Shown piece by piece: positions 61,047 through 64,000 of a DNA stretch of 64,000 bases. The DNA is from Acinetobacter geminorum (GTDB taxonomy: Bacteria; Pseudomonadota; Gammaproteobacteria; Pseudomonadales; Moraxellaceae): the NCBI RefSeq assembly GCF_013009345.1, contig NZ_JABELE010000002.1, positions 124,001 through 188,000 on the forward strand. Direction: 5' to 3'. Within the stretch, counting starts at the first letter, position 1. Each line of letters begins with the position of its first letter. Below the pieces are notes generated by a model. The model made no database searches. It had not been told where the DNA came from and saw only the letters and a program-made list of their open reading frames with translations. The position numbers and the translations under genes were made by a program.

Positions 61047-61925
61047 ATGGAAAACTCAACAAACCAGTATCCAACATCTGCCCCCGCACAAGTTCAACCT
61101 CATCAACCAGGTGATCAGGAAAAAATGCATCCTGAGCCAGAGATTATAAAAAGCTCACATAAAGGGAGCGATAAGCTAAAAGGTAAAGTTGCCGTTATTA
61201 GTGGTGGCGATAGCGGTATCGGGCGTTCTGTCGCAGTATTGTTTGCTCGTGAAGGTGCCGATATTGCGATACTTTATCTTGAAGAAGATCAAGATGCTGA
61301 AATCACCAAACAACTCGTTGAAAGAGAAGGACAACATTGTCTTTTATTAAAAGGTGATATTTCTGATCCAGATGTTGCGAAACTCGATATTGATAAAGTT
61401 CTACAACATTACGGTAAAATTAATATTTTAGTGAATAACGCTGGTGTGCAATATCAACAAAAAGAAATTGAAAGCATTAGTAATGAGCAATTAGAAAAAA
61501 CTTTTAAAACTAATATTTTCCCAATGTTTTATCTTACTAAAGAAGCCATTCCTTATATGGAAGAAGGCGACAGTATTATTAATACAACCAGTATTACCAG
61601 CTATCAAGGCCATGATGAGCTCATTGATTATGCAAGTACCAAAGGCGCGATTACTACTTTTACGCGTAGCTTATCGAACAATTTAATGAAGCAGAAAAAA
61701 GGAATTCGGGTAAATGGTGTTGCGCCGGGACCCATCTGGACACCATTAATTCCAAGCAGTTTCGATGCAGAAACCGTTAAGGAGTTTGGTAAAGACACCC
61801 CAATGGGAAGAATGGGACAACCAAGTGAAGTTGCACCTGCTTATCTTTTCCTTGCCTCAGATGATGCAAGTTACATTACAGGTCAAGTCATTCATGTAAA
61901 TGGCGGTCAAATCGTAAATGGTTAA
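61047..61925 (+). CDS. Stress-type short-chain dehydrogenase (YghA/YdaD-like)
   Basis: 292 aa SDR with a 45-residue N-terminal extension (PGDQEKMHPEP) typical of the YghA/YhxC group. Cofactor loop GGDSGIGRSVA, NNAG, catalytic Ser in TTSITSYQGHD and Y-x3-K in YASTKGA; GVAPGPIWTPLIPSSF follows. Such proteins are induced by osmotic or general stress; substrate unknown. AGGT-type ribosome site, followed by a strong terminator. Confidence 0.9.
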   Translation: MENSTNQYPTSAPAQVQPHQPGDQEKMHPEPEIIKSSHKGSDKLKGKVAVISGGDSGIGRSVAVLFAREGADIAILYLEEDQDAEITKQLVEREGQHCLLLKGDISDPDVAKLDIDKVLQHYGKINILVNNAGVQYQQKEIESISNEQLEKTFKTNIFPMFYLTKEAIPYMEEGDSIINTTSITSYQGHDELIDYASTKGAITTFTRSLSNNLMKQKKGIRVNGVAPGPIWTPLIPSSFDAETVKEFGKDTPMGRMGQPSEVAPAYLFLASDDASYITGQVIHVNGGQIVNG

Positions 61926-61937
61926 TCCCTAAGATAT

Positions 61938-61974
61938 AAAAAAGCCCTGAAGTTAAAACTTTCAGGGCTTTTTT
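61938..61974. terminator. Bidirectional terminator
   Basis: A 14-bp stem AAAAAAGCCCTGAA / TTCAGGGCTTTTTT, 9-base loop, between the SDR and the convergent catalase. Confidence 0.93.
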
Positions 61975-61979
61975 GTTTG

Positions 61980-64000
61980 TTAAGCCGGTATCTGAGCAGC
62001 TATTTGTTCTCGTGACCAAACACGATGAGCCATAATCAAGTTTTTGAACTTTTCAGCAATCGGCTGGAATTCATCTCCAACAAGAGTGCCTTCATCGGGA
62101 ACTAAACCTAGTGGTTCAAGTAAATCAGATTTATTACCTAAAAACGCAATTGGTTTTAAATGCTTGTAAGCCTCTAATAGATAATGGCGAGTTACTCCGT
62201 CTTGCATGACAGCGTTTAAGTTATCGCCATCAGGAATAATCACTGCATCATATGCAATTGAAGGCTCAGCCATTTGCATACCATCAGCCACAATAATGTT
62301 GTCTTTATGGTCTTTTACAGGAGCTAAGCTTGGCGCTAATAAATGAAGAGTCACCCCTTCTTTAATTGCCCAGTTTTTCATAGCTTCTAATGCATCAGAT
62401 TTGACTAAATTATGGATGAGTACTGCAACTTTTCGGCCTTGAATATCTTGGGGTGGGAAAGCCAAGAAAGATAATTTAGCCGATTTTTCAACTGCAGTTT
62501 TTTTATAATCTAGCGTTAAATCAGGTACTTCAATTCCTAAATTAGCGCCTACTTGTCGTGCTAAGTCGAGATCAATATTTGCCAAAATTTGTTGAACTTG
62601 ACGCTCACGAATGTGTTTTCGTTGCACTTTACTTAATTCAAAAGTATAGGCATCGACCACATGCTTTTGCTCATGAGGGGCAAGGCTCTTGTAGTAAAGG
62701 CGCGGTTGAGAAAAATGATCAGAAAAAGTTTCGCTTCTTTGACGAAGTTTGTGTCCGCTAATCTGTTCAGGATAGCTTTCAAAACCGCCGTTTGAAGCAG
62801 CAGGTGGGGTTTCAGCTGGCCAATCATTATCAATTGAGTTTGGTTGATATGAAGCCTGCCCTTTATGAATCGTATGCTGGTGAATACCATCACGTTGATT
62901 ATTATGGAATGGGCACACAGGTTTATTGATCGAAATTTGATGGAAGTTTGGTCCACCTAAACGGCTTAACTGTGTATCGGTATATGAAAATAGACGTGCT
63001 TGTAGAAGCGGATCATTTGTAAAATCAATTCCTGGCACAATATGTCCCGGACAGAAAGCCACCTGCTCTGTTTCTGCAAAGAAATTATCTACATTTCTGT
63101 TTAAAACAAATCGGCCAATTGGTGTCACTGGAACCAACTCTTCAGGAATAATTTTTGTCGGATCCAATAAGTCGAAGTCAAAGTTCATCTCGTCTTCTTC
63201 TTCAACAATTTGTACACCGAGCTCCCATTCAGGATAAACCCCATTTTCAATGGCTTCATAAAGATCACGACGGTGGAAATCTGGGTCTTTACCTGCAAGC
63301 TTTTGAGCTTCATCCCAAACTAAAGCACTTAAACCCTGTTTAGGTGTCCAGTGGAATTTCACAAAATGTGATTTTCCTTCGGCATTAATGAGACGGAATG
63401 TATGAACCCCAAACCCTTGGATTGAGCGTAAATTACGTGGAATTGCACGGTCTGACATTGCCCAAATCACCGCGTGTGCTGACTCAGGAACTAAAGACAC
63501 AAAATCCCAAAAAGTATCGTGTGCAGATGCTCCTGTTGGCATTTCTGTATCTGGTTCAGGTTTTACAGCATGAACGAAGTCTGGAAACTTAATTCCATCT
63601 TGCACAAAAAATACTGGGGCATTGTTGCCGACTAAATCAAAATTACCCTCTTGGGTATAAAATTTAATGGCAAAACCACGAATATCGCGGACCGTATCAG
63701 CAGAACCACGTGGTCCCTGCACTGTTGAGAAGCGTACAAAAATTGGAGTTTGAATGGTTGGGTCAGTCAAAAAACCAGCTTTTGTTAAGCGCTCATTTCC
63801 TTCATAAGCCTGAAAGTAACCATGAGCACCCACGCCACGCGCATGCACAATACGCTCAGGAATACGTTCATGGTCAAAATGAGTAATCTTTTCTCGTAAA
63901 ATAAAATCTTCTAATAGTGTCGAACCGCGAATACCTGCTCTTAAACTATTCTGGTTATCAGCAATTTTAACCCCTTGATTTGTGGTTAATGCTTCATTGG
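61980..64000 (-). CDS. katE: Large-subunit catalase (HPII/KatE type), 5' end cut
   Basis: Open to the window's right edge; 673 codons are visible. HFDHERIPERIVHARGVGAHGYF gives the essential His, FVQDGIKFPDFVHAVKPEPDTEMP the distal face, and RLFSYTDTQLSRLGGPNFHQI the haem-Tyr region. The extra C-terminal domain, GRKVAVLIHNLVKSDALEAMKNW, is the flavodoxin/DJ-1-like lobe of large-subunit (clade 2) catalases. It destroys H2O2 in the cytoplasm. Confidence 0.95.
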   Translation of the reverse strand, partial: NEALTTNQGVKIADNQNSLRAGIRGSTLLEDFILREKITHFDHERIPERIVHARGVGAHGYFQAYEGNERLTKAGFLTDPTIQTPIFVRFSTVQGPRGSADTVRDIRGFAIKFYTQEGNFDLVGNNAPVFFVQDGIKFPDFVHAVKPEPDTEMPTGASAHDTFWDFVSLVPESAHAVIWAMSDRAIPRNLRSIQGFGVHTFRLINAEGKSHFVKFHWTPKQGLSALVWDEAQKLAGKDPDFHRRDLYEAIENGVYPEWELGVQIVEEEDEMNFDFDLLDPTKIIPEELVPVTPIGRFVLNRNVDNFFAETEQVAFCPGHIVPGIDFTNDPLLQARLFSYTDTQLSRLGGPNFHQISINKPVCPFHNNQRDGIHQHTIHKGQASYQPNSIDNDWPAETPPAASNGGFESYPEQISGHKLRQRSETFSDHFSQPRLYYKSLAPHEQKHVVDAYTFELSKVQRKHIRERQVQQILANIDLDLARQVGANLGIEVPDLTLDYKKTAVEKSAKLSFLAFPPQDIQGRKVAVLIHNLVKSDALEAMKNWAIKEGVTLHLLAPSLAPVKDHKDNIIVADGMQMAEPSIAYDAVIIPDGDNLNAVMQDGVTRHYLLEAYKHLKPIAFLGNKSDLLEPLGLVPDEGTLVGDEFQPIAEKFKNLIMAHRVWSREQIAAQIPA

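Overview
This window reads as chromosome of a member of the Acinetobacter calcoaceticus-baumannii complex. The reasons are low-GC, Acinetobacter-style coding, an UmuDAb/DdrR pair (the genus-specific DNA-damage regulators, with the A83-G84 cleavage site and the S119/K156 dyad in register), a cyanide-insensitive bd oxidase, a complete malonate decarboxylase operon and seven LysR regulators, most of them beside small catabolic or efflux units. No tRNA, rRNA, IS element, prophage or CRISPR array was found. The window cuts a lipase-like gene on the left and a KatE-type catalase on the right.

Layout. 0-7.7 kb: hydrolase 3' end, ahpF, a split chromate-type transporter with divergent LysR, and an arsenic cluster (arsH, acr3, a phosphatase-type arsC and arsR on the minus strand; a glutaredoxin-type arsC on the plus strand). 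7.7-15.2 kb: a XapX/amidohydrolase/isochorismatase unit with LysR, then a GntR regulator facing an NCS1 transporter and a hydantoin-type racemase across twin perfect palindromes. 15.2-20.8 kb: tauABCD with a divergent porin that starts at TTG, and a broken acyl-CoA-dehydrogenase-like remnant. 20.8-26.4 kb: an unknown protein, cioAB with a DUF2474-type small protein, and a MocR regulator. 26.5-34.8 kb: mdcABCDEGH plus madLM and a LysR. 34.9-49.9 kb: many short units: GNAT/PaiB/MocR, lrgAB-type pair with LysR, two glutathione-transferase-fold enzymes, an SDR, an RhtB exporter, a NepI-like MFS exporter, and an exported cyclophilin-fold protein followed by an exported hydrolase.

49.9-56.1 kb holds the most unusual system. 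It has a 1154-residue protein in which a complete NCS1 (purine/cytosine/allantoin-type) transporter is fused to a histidine kinase and a receiver, an overlapping LuxR-type response regulator, and, divergently, a stand-alone NCS1 transporter that is clearly the paralogue of the sensor's membrane part. Both carry the same C-terminal CxxC-x19-CxxC putative metal finger. I read it as a transporter-derived nutrient sensor built by duplication of its neighbour, analogous to the CbrA and CrbS transporter-kinases but on a different transporter family.

56-64 kb is rich in stress functions: Lrp and LysE-type exporter, umuDAb and ddrR with a recognisable UmuDAb operator lying on the umuDAb promoter, a KGG-motif protein with a very long Asp/Arg/Gly repeat, an unknown AT-rich gene, a stress-type short-chain dehydrogenase, and the catalase. 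All functional calls come from reading the sequence and from family knowledge; no database search was run.
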